Assembly: GCF_004210375.1 (NCBI RefSeq)
Contig: NC_134837.1
Span: 169,115,310 to 169,179,309, forward strand
Source of the DNA: Tachypleus tridentatus
Lineage: Eukaryota > Arthropoda > Merostomata > Xiphosura > Limulidae
DNA: 64,000 bases
Reading direction: 5' to 3'
The position numbers were made by a program, and so were the translations under genes. Each line of letters opens with the position of its first letter. The stretch's first letter is position 1. Shown here piece by piece: positions 43,090 to 54,065 of the stretch. Below the pieces are notes generated by a model. That model had not been told where the DNA came from. It worked only from the letters and a program-made list of their open reading frames with translations, and did no database searches.

Positions 43090-44445
43090 TGTATTAATTC
43101 TGAGCTGGTTAAGAAAAAAATGTGAAGTTTAAAGAACGATAAGTTTCATGGGTCAAAGGTTTTGAAAAAGGTTAAAGACTACATATGTGAGTCCTTGAAT
43201 AATGTGTAGATACCAGGAAATTGGAAGTTAATTGATATAATTCCTCTTTTCAAGGAAGGTGATAAAAATTGTCCCAATAATTATACACCCCTAGACTTAC
43301 ATCAGTTTTGGAAAATGTTTTGGAAAATTTATTGAAAGATTATTTGCAACATCATTTAACAAAGTTTCGAATTCTATTGGATAGTCATTATGTTTTCAAT
43401 AAGAGAATACCTTACCTTACAAATCTTTTAATGTTCTTTGGAAAGAGTGCTCTTTATGTACGTGAGGGTAAAGGTGTAGATTTGGTTTATCTGGATTTTC
43501 AGAAAACATTTGACAAGTTGCCACATAAAAGGCGGGTAAAAATTGCCTCCCTAAATGTGGGTGATAAGTTAGCAAATTCGATAAAGTAGAGAGTTGTTAC
43601 GAATGAAGTTCAGTCAAAGTCAGGGTTTACTCTTGGGAATTTTGGTCTTTTTTATTTATATCAATAACATAGATGAAGAAACGGTCAATACATTACTTAA
43701 ATTTGCAAGTAATATTAACGTTTTAGGAAGAGGATGCTGATGATTTACAAAATAATTTAGATTATTTATTGAGTAGGACAAATAAATTTCAAATGGTTTT
43801 AATTATAATAAATGGAAGATAATACATGTTGGCTATCATAATTTGAATTACAAGTATAATTTGGATAGGAATAACCTTAACAATGTTATGAAAGAAAGGG
43901 ATCTTGGCGTAATATTGAATCACTCTCTAAAGCCTTGCAACAAGTGTGCTGTTGATAGGAGTATAGCATATAGGAGTTTTAATAGTATCTACATAATTAT
44001 TGAATACAAGTCTAAAATTGTTGTAATTCCATTGTACAAATCACTGGTTAGCCTAAACTTGGAGTATTGTGTTCAGTCTTAGGCTCCTTTCCTTAGGAAA
44101 GATATCGAATTGTTGGAAATGGCTCTGGAAAGGGTTGCTAGAATGGTACCTTGGATGGAGAAGTTTTCATATGTTATTTTAAAAAAAGAAGAGTTAGGGG
44201 ATATCTGACTGAGGTATTTAAAATTATATAAATGGAATTGATAGTGCTTACACATATTTTTTTTTATATTTAACAGTGAGAATAGTAATATTACGGTACA
44301 AATAATACAGTTTTCGTTTTCTATTAAAGTGGTTGGCCTCTGAAATGTGGTTGCGTTCAGATGTTGTAAAGGTAGTAAATTTAATTCAGTTTAAGGAAAA
44401 GCTTGATAAGTATATGAGTTATAAAGGCTGGGGTTAAGTTTGTTT
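43090..44445 (+). mobile_element. CR1-like LINE reverse-transcriptase remnant
   Basis: Decayed but collinear RT blocks, with several stops and frame changes. First IPGNWKLIDIIPLFKEGDKN near 43210, then FFGKSALYVREGKGVDLVYL with DFQKTFDKLPHKRR in the open frame 43308-43589 (the family motif is DFQKAFDKVPH). Next LLFLIYINDIDEETVN near 43645; the FADD active-site box is altered. Last, NNVMKERDLGVILNHSLKP and YKSLVSLNLEYCVQS at 43843-44082, the DLGV...LK and LEY blocks of the CR1/L2/Rex group. The 5' part including any endonuclease is missing. No host function. Confidence 0.85.
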
Positions 44446-44929
44446 GTTTAATTAATTTAGTTTAGAACGAGATGGACCAATAGACCCCATGTTGTCTTAA
44501 AACTGCATGTTATCTCCTCTCTTCTCAAACTGCTACCTTGTTTTATTGGCTGCCATACTGTATTTTTAATAGACAAATCAAATAGTTAAAGATAAATGTA
44601 AAGTGTATTAATAGTCATGTTGGACAGGTTAGTAACTGAGTTTTAATATATCATGTGTAATAGAATTGATATATTGAGATATGAATGTTTGTGGTGGCCA
44701 TCTTTCTTTTCTTTCTTTTTTTTTGACACATTCAACCATCCTAAAACACCCGTGAGCCACTAACTGTGAGGTTAATGTATGATTCAGTTCAATAAATACT
44801 AAAGCCTAAGGTATAGAAACTTCTTTTTATCCTTCCTGAGAGGATGATATGCTAACAACATGTTGTAAAACATTCATATAAAATACATTACATACAAAAA
44901 TATTGTAAATAGAATCCTTTGTTTATCCA

Positions 44930-45640
44930 TTATAGTTTAACTTGATAGCAGCATTTTGTAAACACGAGCTCTTTTTCATCCATTACAAGTTAACTTGGCA
45001 ACCACGTACTTCTTGGACATCCTCTTTAATCATTCATTAAAGCTGATAAAATAACCTATTTTTCGTTCATAATAGATTTTGTTTATTTTTCTCGTTGAGT
45101 TTTGCGTAAAGCTATTCGAGGACTATCCACGCTCGCCGTCCTTAATTTTGAAGTGATAGAGTAGAGAACTAGTGAACACCATCTACCATCTTGGACTAAC
45201 CTTAACTAACTAATAGTGGAATTGGTGGGTGTATTATAACGATCTCACGAGTGAAAAGAAGAACGTGTTTGACCACAAATGTGAGTTGAACATTATAACC
45301 ACCAAACCCATCATAATAGTTTAAAGTACGCATTGTGAAGTAAACTTGTTTTCAATTCATTATAAATTAAAATTTACAGTAACAAGTTTAAAGATATTGC
45401 ATTGTTAATTCATGACAGGTTAAATCAATAATAGTATGCTGCGACCAATAGCAACATGTTGTAAAACAAGTTTTTTTAAATTTTCTTTTTGGTTAAACTA
45501 TTCGAAACATAATTCATGGCAACCTCCTCTTTTTCGATTCGTTTCAGGTTAAACTTATCGCAACGTGTTGAAAAACAACCTTATTTTCAGGTTATGTTCA
45601 CTGCAACATGTTGTCAACACAACCAGATAACATCATAGCT
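44930..45640. repeat. Degenerate ~60-70 bp minisatellite interrupted by a SINE
   Basis: Recurring pieces in the same order are ttcattacaggttaactt-like, gatagcaacatgttgtaaaa-like, and ctctttttca-like. They recur near 44935, 44985, 45370, 45445, 45535 and 45595. Copies are diverged. A decayed SINE-A lies within at 45078-45312. Confidence 0.6.
45078..45312 (-). mobile_element. Degenerate SINE-A copy
   Basis: Plus-strand gttttgcgtaaagctattcg, ctaatagtggaattggtggg and acgtgtttgaccacaaatgt match the antisense family at reduced identity; an old insertion. Confidence 0.7.
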
Positions 45641-45755
45641 TTGTTTTTCGTTTCAGGAGGAATAAATGTTTCTAAACAACTTACGATTTTAAAGCCAAAA
45701 TTACTCTTCTAAAAACCGTGATATATATCCTGGTTACATTTATGCCTTTCTTCAA

Positions 45756-46028
45756 GCCCGCCATGGCTAGATGGTTAAGGCACTCGACTCGTCATCTGAG
45801 AGTTGCAGATTCGAATCCCCATCACACCAAACATGCTCGCCCTTTCAGCCATGGAGGTGTTATAATATGATCTGTCAGTCCCACTATTCGTTGGTAACAG
45901 AGTAGCCCAAGAGCTAGCGGTTGGTGGTGATGGATAGTTGCCCTCCCTCTATCTTATACTTCTAAATTAGGGACGGCTAGCGCAGATAGCCCTCGTGTAG
46001 CTTTGCGCGAAATTAAAAAAAAAACAAA
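45756..46028 (+). mobile_element. Full-length SINE-A with 11-bp target-site duplication
   Basis: Head gcccgccatggctagatggt with B box gattcgaatcccc; the tail is gcgcgaaattaaaaaaaaaa. The duplication cctttcttcaa is at 45745-45755 and 46029-46039. Confidence 0.95.
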
Positions 46029-46259
46029 CCTTTCTTCAAATAAGAAAAACATTTTGACTTTAATGATTTTACTGTTTTTGTATTTGTTCCTAATACCATT
46101 GTCATTTTCAGTTTAACTACTATAATTTTTTTCCATGTATTGGTTTTAACTTATATTTCTCTTCATAACTATGTAACTAATCTTAAGATAATTCAACGCC
46201 CGGTTTATTTTGTTTGTTTATTGTTATGCCCAACTAGTTAAGACAGTTTTATTCCTCTA

Positions 46260-46376
46260 ACAGGGTGATTTACCTTTGTAACTGGTTGACTTCAGATATT
46301 TTAGAGGCAGTAAATTTAATTGATTTTAAGAAAAAATTTAATAAATATATGAATGATAACGGCTGGCTTTAAGTTT
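46260..46376 (+). mobile_element. CR1-like LINE, 3' tail fragment
   Basis: It encodes NRVIYLCNWLTSDILEAVNL and DFKKKFNKYMNDNGWL, the conserved C-terminal end of the CR1-like ORF2 (family pattern: NxLP.V..A.S...FK..LDKY). The equivalent region of the upstream copy is at about 44330-44440, so this is a second copy. Confidence 0.75.
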
Positions 46377-46783
46377 TTGTAACAATGTTACTGTGTTTTT
46401 TGTGTATTGAGACTCATTTATTTTAGCGTTATGAGCCAGCAAACTTGGCCCTGAGTCACAGGGCTGGAGTCCCATTCAATTTGGTAAAAGTCTTTTACGT
46501 TAGAATGACTCTTAATAAAATTAATTAATCTCTTAAATTTATTTATAGAACTAATTTTGACACTAATACGCCTCTTTTTGAGTTAAAACTCGAACTACAA
46601 ACGTAAAACATTTTTTCTAGAGTATATCATTCTTATTTTGTCTGTACATGAGATTTTCTTCCGTGAATATGAACATTTTATTATTTACACATGAGATTTT
46701 ATCCACTGGGTAACTTTGTGTTTAAAACAACCAACTCACTTTATTTACTTACGAGTTTTTTTTTAGGTTTTTTTTCATTCCAG

Positions 46784-46855
46784 AATCACATTCTCACCTT
46801 CTTAGTGTCATATCACCAACGTTAGTTAGACGTTGGAGAGATTGTGCAGTTCAAG
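46784..46855 (+). CDS. Candidate internal exon, unidentified
   Basis: A strong acceptor (ggttttttttcattccag) and a GTAAAT donor enclose 72 bases. Only one frame is open (SHSHLLSVISPTLVRRWRDC). It leaves phase 1, compatible with the candidate at 47635. Family unknown; could be chance. Confidence 0.25.
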
Positions 46856-46945
46856 GTAAATATATATATATTCAAAAAAGTAGTTTAAAAAGTGTGAAAA
46901 ATATATTTAAAAATACAGTTTTAACCAAAAGTTTATTGTTTTATT

Positions 46946-47127
46946 TTGATTGGTTTTGAATTTCGCACAAAGCTACACAAGGGCTATTCATCCATAATTT
47001 TGCAGTGTAAGACAAGACGGAAGGTAACTTGTCATCACTACCCACCGCCAACTCTTGGGCTACTCTTTTACCAACGAATAGTGGGATTGACTGTAATATT
47101 ATACCGTATGTTTGGTACGACGGGACT
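46946..47127 (-). mobile_element. SINE-A copy, head lost
   Basis: Plus-strand tgaatttcgcacaaagctac and ttgggctactcttttaccaa; it breaks off after gtatgtttggtacgacggga, before the B box. Confidence 0.85.
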
Positions 47128-47634
47128 AACCAAAAGAAAACTTACAAAGGAATAGAAGATATTGTAAAGTATTTTTATAAACTTAAATCATTTTGTTCAT
47201 GTTATTAAAAAGTTAAAATTTCAGAAACTTCTGTAAATAGTTAAGATATATAAAAATACTCAAAAGATTACAATTGTTTTGTGCAGAATTGAAAATATTT
47301 ATTCCAACCAACAGTTTTAAAAGGAACTCTGTACGTTTTGATGTCGATTCACTTCCTCCTCAGGTGTGCTTGTGGTAGATTCAAAACAACAGTGTTCCCA
47401 CCACTAGATGACACGACTTTGCATGTTCGGATAATGCAGAGTTTTCAAAAATGGTTTTAACATTTCTCTTATGTTCATTTATTCTGAATTTCTTTTAGTT
47501 TGAACAATGTATATACAACCACATTCACTTTTTAAATACTCGTTTTCTCGATTACATTTATATAAAAGATTATATTTAAGGTTGTAAATTTTGAAAAAAT
47601 ATGTATGCATTTAATTAAGGTTAATTGTGTTTAG

Positions 47635-47678
47635 CTGGAAAGTGGTGTCATAAATTATCGGGAAAATTACTTCCTTGA
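47635..47678 (+). CDS. Candidate terminal exon, unidentified
   Basis: The acceptor ...gtgtttag joins in phase to 46784-46855 and reads GKWCHKLSGKLLP then TGA. In another frame the same acceptor opens 54 codons (LESGVINYRENYFLEKRPLK ... VTSVIPEK) to a TAA at about 47798. A related stretch lies at 61096-61190 (gtgtttagttgaaagtggta ... gacctttgaagtca), so this may instead be a dispersed repeat. Confidence 0.22.
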
Positions 47679-48480
47679 AAAGAGACCTTTAAAGTCAGTC
47701 ACAAAATCAGGAAAAAATAGTACAGAGAGCGAAATAACTGAATTCAAGGATTGGAAACTTGTATGTGATTTGGTTACATCTGTAATACCCGAAAAGTAAA
47801 GAGGATATTAACTTGAAGGATTCAATTATCGAAGTGCAAAAATGTTTGAGGGTATATATACGTATACATGCTTAAATATATTGTTATATAGAATATTCAA
47901 AAATCTTATTCTTTCTCTACAATGAACAAATTGTTGTTTTTGTCAAAATCGAATTCCAAAAATTAGCGTCGGAACTCCGTAAACTTACCACTGACCCGGT
48001 AGGAAATACAGTGAACAAAAAATATTTTCCATCTAATGATTGGCTAGTTTTCAGGTACTACATGTTTCTGAATACTTTACGTAGTTTCTTTATTTTCATT
48101 TTAAAGAGCTAATTTTACATTTATCACCCTTTGAAGTTGTCATTCCAAATTAATAACATGACTTTATTATGTTTCAATGTTCGGGTTAAAATAGCATGTA
48201 AGAAACAAAATACAAGTGGGTTAACTGCTTTAGGTTTGGTTCACCGGATCGCACCTTTGATGGCAGCTTTGGAGGTGGTGTTGCTTGACTACCGCATGAT
48301 CTGGGTCATCTTATATAATGTATTTATATAAACATAACTGCATTTCTGTATAACAAGGTGAGGGGTGTTTATGAAGTTTCTTTAGTTTTATGTATCAGTT
48401 ATTTGAATCCGTTTAATAATTATGCATATACTAAATCAGCAAAACCTTGTACATGTTTCTCACATCTTGCTATTTTAATA

Positions 48481-50036
48481 CACTGCTGGCCAAAATCTTA
48501 GGGCCAATGAACATAAAGAAAAAATATGCACTTTGCGTTGTTAGACTCAACCACTTATTTGAGTAAAGCTTCGAAAGATAAAAATAAGAAAAGGGAACAT
48601 AAAAATAAAAAACCTTTTTGCATTTAATAGAGAAAATGTGAACACTATGAAATTAGCCTAAATACTAGCTGCTCAAAAGTTTAAGACCATACTGAAATGA
48701 AGTGTTAATCGGTAAACATGTAACAAATTTTAGTCATTTGTGTTCAAGCATTAGCAATGTCAACATCTCCCACTGACATATGTGTTACGTTGGGTAAAAA
48801 CATGCCAAAGGCTTAAAAGTTGACAGAGTTTGAACATGGCTGCAAAAGCAAGGTCTCTCTCAACATGCCATCGCTGGTGAGATTGGGCGTAGTAAAACTG
48901 CTGTTGCAAATTTCTTAAAAGACCCTCAGGGATACGAAATAAGAATTTCAAGTTGTCGGCCCAAGACAATTTTGCCGGCATTGAGCAGAAATATTCAACG
49001 GGTTGTCCGGCAAGACACCAGCCAATCGTCGAACCAGATTAAGGCCCTTACGGACGCATAATGCAGCTCAAGAACAATAAGACGGCATCTACGAGAGAAA
49101 GGCTTTAAAAACCGTGAACGTCTTCAAAGGCTACGCCTCCTTCCACACCACGAAACAGCTCGGTTAAACTTTGCTGAGAAGCACCAAACATGGGACGTAG
49201 AAAAGTGGAAGAAGGTTTTGTTCTCTGATGAGAAAAAATTTAACCTGGATGGTCCAGATGGCTTCCAACGTTACTGGCACGATGAGGATATCCCACCGGA
49301 GATATTTTGTATACAACACATTGAAGGAGGTTCCATCATGATCTGGGGTGCTTTCTCCTTCCATGGAACAATGGAGCTTCAGGTTATACAGGGGCGTCAA
49401 ACAGCAGCTGGCTACATTGACATGTTGGAGAGAGCATCATTATTGACTGAAGGCCCTCGCTTGTGTGGAAATGACTGGATCTTTCAGCAGGACAATGCTG
49501 CAATCCACAATGCCCGCAACACAAAGGAATTTTTCATGGCGAATAACGTGATTCTTTTGGACCATCCAGCGTGTTCGTCCGAACTGAACCCCAGTTTGGG
49601 GGTGGATGGCAAGGGAAGTCGATAGAAATGGACGCCAATTCCAAACAGTGCTTTGTCTTTGTGAAACCATCTTCAGCACTTGGAATAACATTCCAGCCAG
49701 CTTTCTGCGAATGCTTATATGGACCATACCAAAGCGAATGTTTGCAGTTATTCGCAATGACGGCCGTGCTACTCACTAATGAGACCTCTTTTTAGGCATT
49801 TCCTACCCTGTTTAGGACTTCTTTTTGGTATGGTCTTAAACTTTTGACCAGCTAGTATTTAGGCTAATTTCATAGTGTTTACATTTTCCCTATTAAATGC
49901 TAAAATGTTTTTTATTTTTATTTTTCCTTTTTTATTTTCATATTTCAAAGCTCTACTCAAATAAGTGGTTGAGTGTAACAACCCAAAATTCATATTTTTT
50001 TTATGTTCATTGACCTTAAGATTTTGGCCAGCAGTT
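48481..50036 (+). mobile_element. Tc1-like DNA transposon with ~210-bp inverted repeats
   Basis: The ends cactgctggccaaaatctta and taagattttggccagcagt are flanked by TA (48479-48480, 50037-50038). Similarity continues inward, giving inverted repeats of about 210 bp (48481-48691 and 49829-50036). Between them a transposase region (48757-49779) of the DDE Tc1/mariner type can be read. Length 1,556 bp is typical of a whole element; it is inactive. Confidence 0.93.
48757..49779 (+). pseudogene. Tc1-like transposase pseudogene
   Basis: The start MSTSPTDICVTLGKNMPKA is followed by a helix-turn-helix region broken by several stops and frame changes up to about 49200. From 49218 an intact stretch carries the first catalytic Asp ([19 protein letters not shown]), [15 protein letters not shown], and the second Asp ([18 protein letters not shown]). 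The third acid should lie in the SPDLNPIENxWGW block; here a small deletion runs ELNPS straight into GVDGKG, removing the Glu and shifting the frame. The C-terminal part (TWNNIPASFLRMLIWTIPKR) follows in another frame. Such enzymes cut at inverted-repeat ends and reinsert at TA. Confidence 0.88.
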
Positions 50037-50409
50037 TATACTGTTTCTGTACGTTTAGTTATCGCTTCAGTCAGAAATAAATAATTTTACAAAATTTTGA
50101 ATAAATCAACACGTCGAAGGTATTGGTGAAATATTTTCATCGGACATGAATATAGTTTCTTGTAGATGTTATTTCAAAGGCGTGTATGCTATTTGATTTG
50201 CTACATGTTCGCTATTTGTAAGGTAACCACGTGTGAAAATAAATTTTATTTATAATTAATAGTTAGTTTACATTGTTGTAGTTTCAATCTTGTACAAATT
50301 ATGTTATGAAACTTAGTGTATATAATTTTGCTTTTGTTAATTTTTTTATGTATTTAAACTCTAATATTGCTAAACTTGAATACATTCAAAGTTTATTGCT
50401 AAACATCGT

Positions 50410-50530
50410 TTGATGTTTTGTGGTAAGTTTACGGACTTACAACGCTATAATCCATGGCTCGATTCCTTGAAGAAGACTGAATGTAGATAGCTCGTTGTGT
50501 AACGTTGTGCTAAAAAAGAACTAAGAAACA
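50410..50530 (+). mobile_element. SINE-B/C copy, diverged
   Basis: Ggtaagtttacggacttaca, acgctataatccatggctcg and gtagatagctcgttgtgtaa match the short SINE consensus with many changes. Confidence 0.65.
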
Positions 50531-51220
50531 CAACAACACCATTGTTATGTGAACATATTCAAGCTTGGGTATATTGAAAATTCATTTCTTTACTTTACTG
50601 TATTCAGCTTTCTTTAATGAACTTAATTGTATTAAAGCTTCGTTTCTTGACTTCACTCTGTTAAGCCTTCACTTATGAACTTGGTTATACTGAAGCTTCA
50701 TTTGTTGACTTCATTGTATTCAACCTTCATTAATAGACATGGATTATTATCTTAATAATTTAAGAAAAGTAAATCTTAATTATTGTAAAGTTTCATTTTA
50801 TTTCTTCAAAAACTGTACGTGATACAGCCAGAACAATTTTAGTCTACATTTTTTCTAAAATAAAAATTGCAAAACTTTTAATTTGGAAAGTATTATGTTT
50901 ATAATTTCAAAACAATACATGAAACTGGCCATCTATACAGGTGTTTGAAACATCAAAGTATTAACGATATTTTAAATAAATATGGATATAATCTCATCTC
51001 ATACCAAGAGCAACTTAACAATAAGAAACAAAATTATGCTTATCAACATAATTATCTCAAGAAACTGATTACAGAAATCGGATTTTTTGAAAACTATTTT
51101 TTTGTAAACTTCTATGTAACATAAAATTAGTGAGTGTTGAGAACCAACCGTTTTTTTTTTCATGATTTCCCACTGAGATAATGATCTGAACAAGACGTGA
51201 GTGGTGCTGCTTTATTTACA
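50531..51220. other. AT-rich intergenic with loose short repeats
   Basis: Around 50560-50740 the theme attgaagcttcatttcttgacttcattgtatt recurs three or four times at about 45-55 bp spacing, a decayed minisatellite. Nothing else seen. Confidence 0.45.
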
Positions 51221-51224
51221 TTAG

Positions 51225-51345
51225 TGCCCCCCGTTAGTACAGCGGAATGTCTCCGGCTTTACAACGCTAAACTCAGGGGTTCGATTCTACTCGGTGGGCT
51301 GAGCAGATAGCCTCATGTGGCTTTGCTCTGAGAAAACACACACTT
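51225..51345 (+). mobile_element. SINE-B copy
   Basis: Gccccccgttagtacagcgg, aggggttcgattctactcgg, and the tail gtggctttgctctgagaaaa plus cacacac: a well-preserved copy. Confidence 0.92.
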
Positions 51346-51410
51346 ATTTTTCATTATTATGCCATTTCATAACGATTTTATGCTTTGATCTATCATTCCA
51401 GTTTTTCATG

Positions 51411-51411
<1 letters not shown>

Positions 51412-51442
<31 letters not shown>
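51412..51442. repeat. (TA)n microsatellite
   Basis: About 15 TA units. Confidence 0.95.
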
Positions 51443-51444
<2 letters not shown>

Positions 51445-51499
51445 ATCTGCAACGCGCTGTTACTTTCAGTTGTTTCATCATACCTGTTGCTCATTAAGG

Positions 51500-53660
51500 A
51501 ATAATAAATATTGGGAATAACTCTTGTTTATCACTTGATTTATTCTGCTAGTTGTCACCCATATTACCTTGTTATTTTATCTGCTTTATCCTACTAGTTT
51601 TACACTGAATAATATATGTGTATACATATTTATCTTCCACTAATACTTTACTTGTTCAGTTTATTTATATAGATTTGCAGTTTAATAGTACTATTATATA
51701 TGTGTGTTACATGTAGCTTTTGGTATGACTTCTCTTGATGTTAGTTTTGCTTAAGGTTATTTGTTTGTGAAGTGAAATGTTGGAGTTTACAATATTTTCA
51801 GTTCATTTTGTGTGTTAAATCGCTATTCTTGAGCTGAATGAGGGAAACTGAACCCAGTTCAACAGATTCAAAGAGAAGTGGGGCATCTGAAGGGAGTAGT
51901 AACGTTCAACCTATGAGCAACAGAAAGGCGTTTCTCACTTTAATTGTAAACTTGTAAATGCTGTTCTTGTATTTATGAATAGTTTCATTGTGCTTTGTTT
52001 ACGGGTCCTATTTTAATTGACAATACTGAATTAAAAATTGTAGTCATTTTGACACATATGTTTCTGTTGAAATACATCCTCGTACAAAATGTTATGCTTT
52101 CAAGTATTTATGAATATAAAAAGTCTCAAGCTTTATTGATTTGGGTGCAAAATCGAGATTGGGTGTTAATACTATATTGTCAAAAAACAGATGATGTGGC
52201 AACAGATGATATGGCACCAAATCAATACACTTCAAATCTATATTAGTTAGCACCGATTAAACCAGAACGGTTGTGACACATACCACACTTCTCATTATTA
52301 CAACTCTTTCTAATAAAACATTTACATCATTACAAGTACACATGTTGTGTATTGTATTTGTAGCCAATCTTGTATTAGGTCTATGAGGTACTATTTTCTA
52401 TGATATTTGTAGAAACATTATACAGTTCTATTTTCAGAACGTTCTACAAGCAGGTTGAAGGACTACATAAGCAATCTTGGGATTGTTTACTATGGAATAA
52501 AGTATAAACTCTACTAGTACTCGTTTTATTCCACATCTCGCCCTAAAGTTGAAAGTCAGGGTACACGTATGTCGTGTAGAGTTATTATCCAAGAATTACA
52601 GATCAAATGGAAGAAAGTTACGAACCAGAAATGATGTTGACCAAGTTGAAGAATAGTCAGAACAAGGAAGTGGCGCTTCATTTGCATCAGATTGCAAGAA
52701 CCTAAAGATGGAACACCGTTGTGAAGATTGCAGTGAAGACATGGTCAAGTTGCTGATGATGTGGTTTCAGTTCCACAACTGTTCTTTAAAAGTGTTGTAA
52801 AGGAAGCTGTTTGTTTGCATTACTAGTTTTATGTTGTTAATTACTTATATATATATATAACCAATTCAACACCGTACCATCGCTTTTAGACCAATGATGT
52901 AAGTAAGGTGAAAATCGACAAAGTTTATCTTGTTTGTGTTGCTCGCTAATTAGATAAGTGTATTGACATTTATTGATTTTATAATCTGATTATTTGGAAT
53001 GATGAACTTGTTTTGAAACGTTATTTACCACGTACGATAAACAGAGAAGTAAACAAGTGTAGCATAATTTAATAGTTACAGAAGAGTATCTGAACCATAT
53101 TGATTCTTTTATACGTTTTTTCCTAATCTAAAAATATAGGAAGAATATAACTTCTTACTAAATAACTTTCGTCTACGTTTTCCCATTGATACTATTCATT
53201 TTTAGCACGTGCACAACATGACCCTTCAACTGGCTATTAAGATTAAGACGTATGAGATGCTGCACGAGCAATATTACATCATCATGTTATTTAGGCTAGA
53301 TTTAAAAAGGTGACGCGATTATAAAATGAAATAAAAGCTTGGCTCAGGTTCAGGGTGTGCAGGCACATAACTGATGTGTTCTGAAACATAAAATCAAAAC
53401 TGAATAAATTATATTACTTTTCCTCAGCTTTATTAACTTTAATCTGTATAAACCATTTAAAATGCTCAGTGTAAAAGGTATTGATATTTTAAATACGTTT
53501 AATTCAAGAAATTTTCCATATTTTTATTGATTTTCAATTTTTCTCTCATAATTAATCGTAATATATTTACCTGGTTATATTGTGTTAGTATGAAATGAAT
53601 AATTCCCTCGAAATAGTTATTTTTTTAAGCTATTGGTTTGACTTGTAAACAAATATAGTG
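51500..53660. other. Non-coding, possible old repeat at 52.4-52.8 kb
   Basis: At 52440-52800 the composition is less AT-rich and an inverted pair tggaataaa / tttattcca frames about 45 bp. It might be the end of an old dispersed element, but there is no second copy to prove it. No gene recognised. Confidence 0.3.
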
Positions 53661-53668
53661 ACAGATGG

Positions 53669-53940
53669 GGCCCGGCATGGCCAGGTGGTTAAGGCACTCG
53701 ACTCGTAATCTGAGGATCGCGGGTTCGAATCCCCGTCGCACCAAAACATGCTCGCCCTTTCAGCCGTGGGTACGTTAGAATGTGACGGTCAATCCCACTA
53801 TTCGTTGGTAAAAGAGTAGCCCAAGAGTTGGCGGTGGGTGGTGATGATTAGCTGCCTTCCTTCTAGTCTTACACTGCTAAATTAGGGACGGCTAACACAA
53901 ATAGCCGTTGTGAAGCTTTGCGCGAAATTGAAAAACAAAC
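53669..53940 (+). mobile_element. SINE-A copy, best-preserved tRNA-Thr-like head
   Basis: Head ggcccggcatggccaggtgg, anticodon region ctcgactcgtaatctgag (CGT), B box gggttcgaatccccgtcgca. The complete body and tail cgcgaaattgaaaaacaaac make this the copy closest to the family consensus. Confidence 0.96.
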
Positions 53941-54065
53941 TACAAATATGCCTCTAAACGAAACCATTGATATTTGTATATCAGAGCTTTCACGTAATAC
54001 CTAAGGCTACGTTGAACCTTACAACCAATAATTTACATTTCCTATTCAGCAATACCATCTTTTAA

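Noticed and set aside
48760-49795. Minus-strand and alternative plus frames inside the Tc1 element
   Set aside because: They are shadows of the transposase; only the plus-strand frames with the DDE motifs are meaningful.
52440-52800. Possible old retroelement end
   Set aside because: Only an inverted 9-bp pair and a composition change support it; nothing in the window matches it.
53669-53745. tRNA-Thr(CGT)-like gene
   Set aside because: The tRNA-like sequence is followed by the conserved SINE-A body and AAAC tail and recurs at many places, so it is a SINE head, not a tRNA gene.
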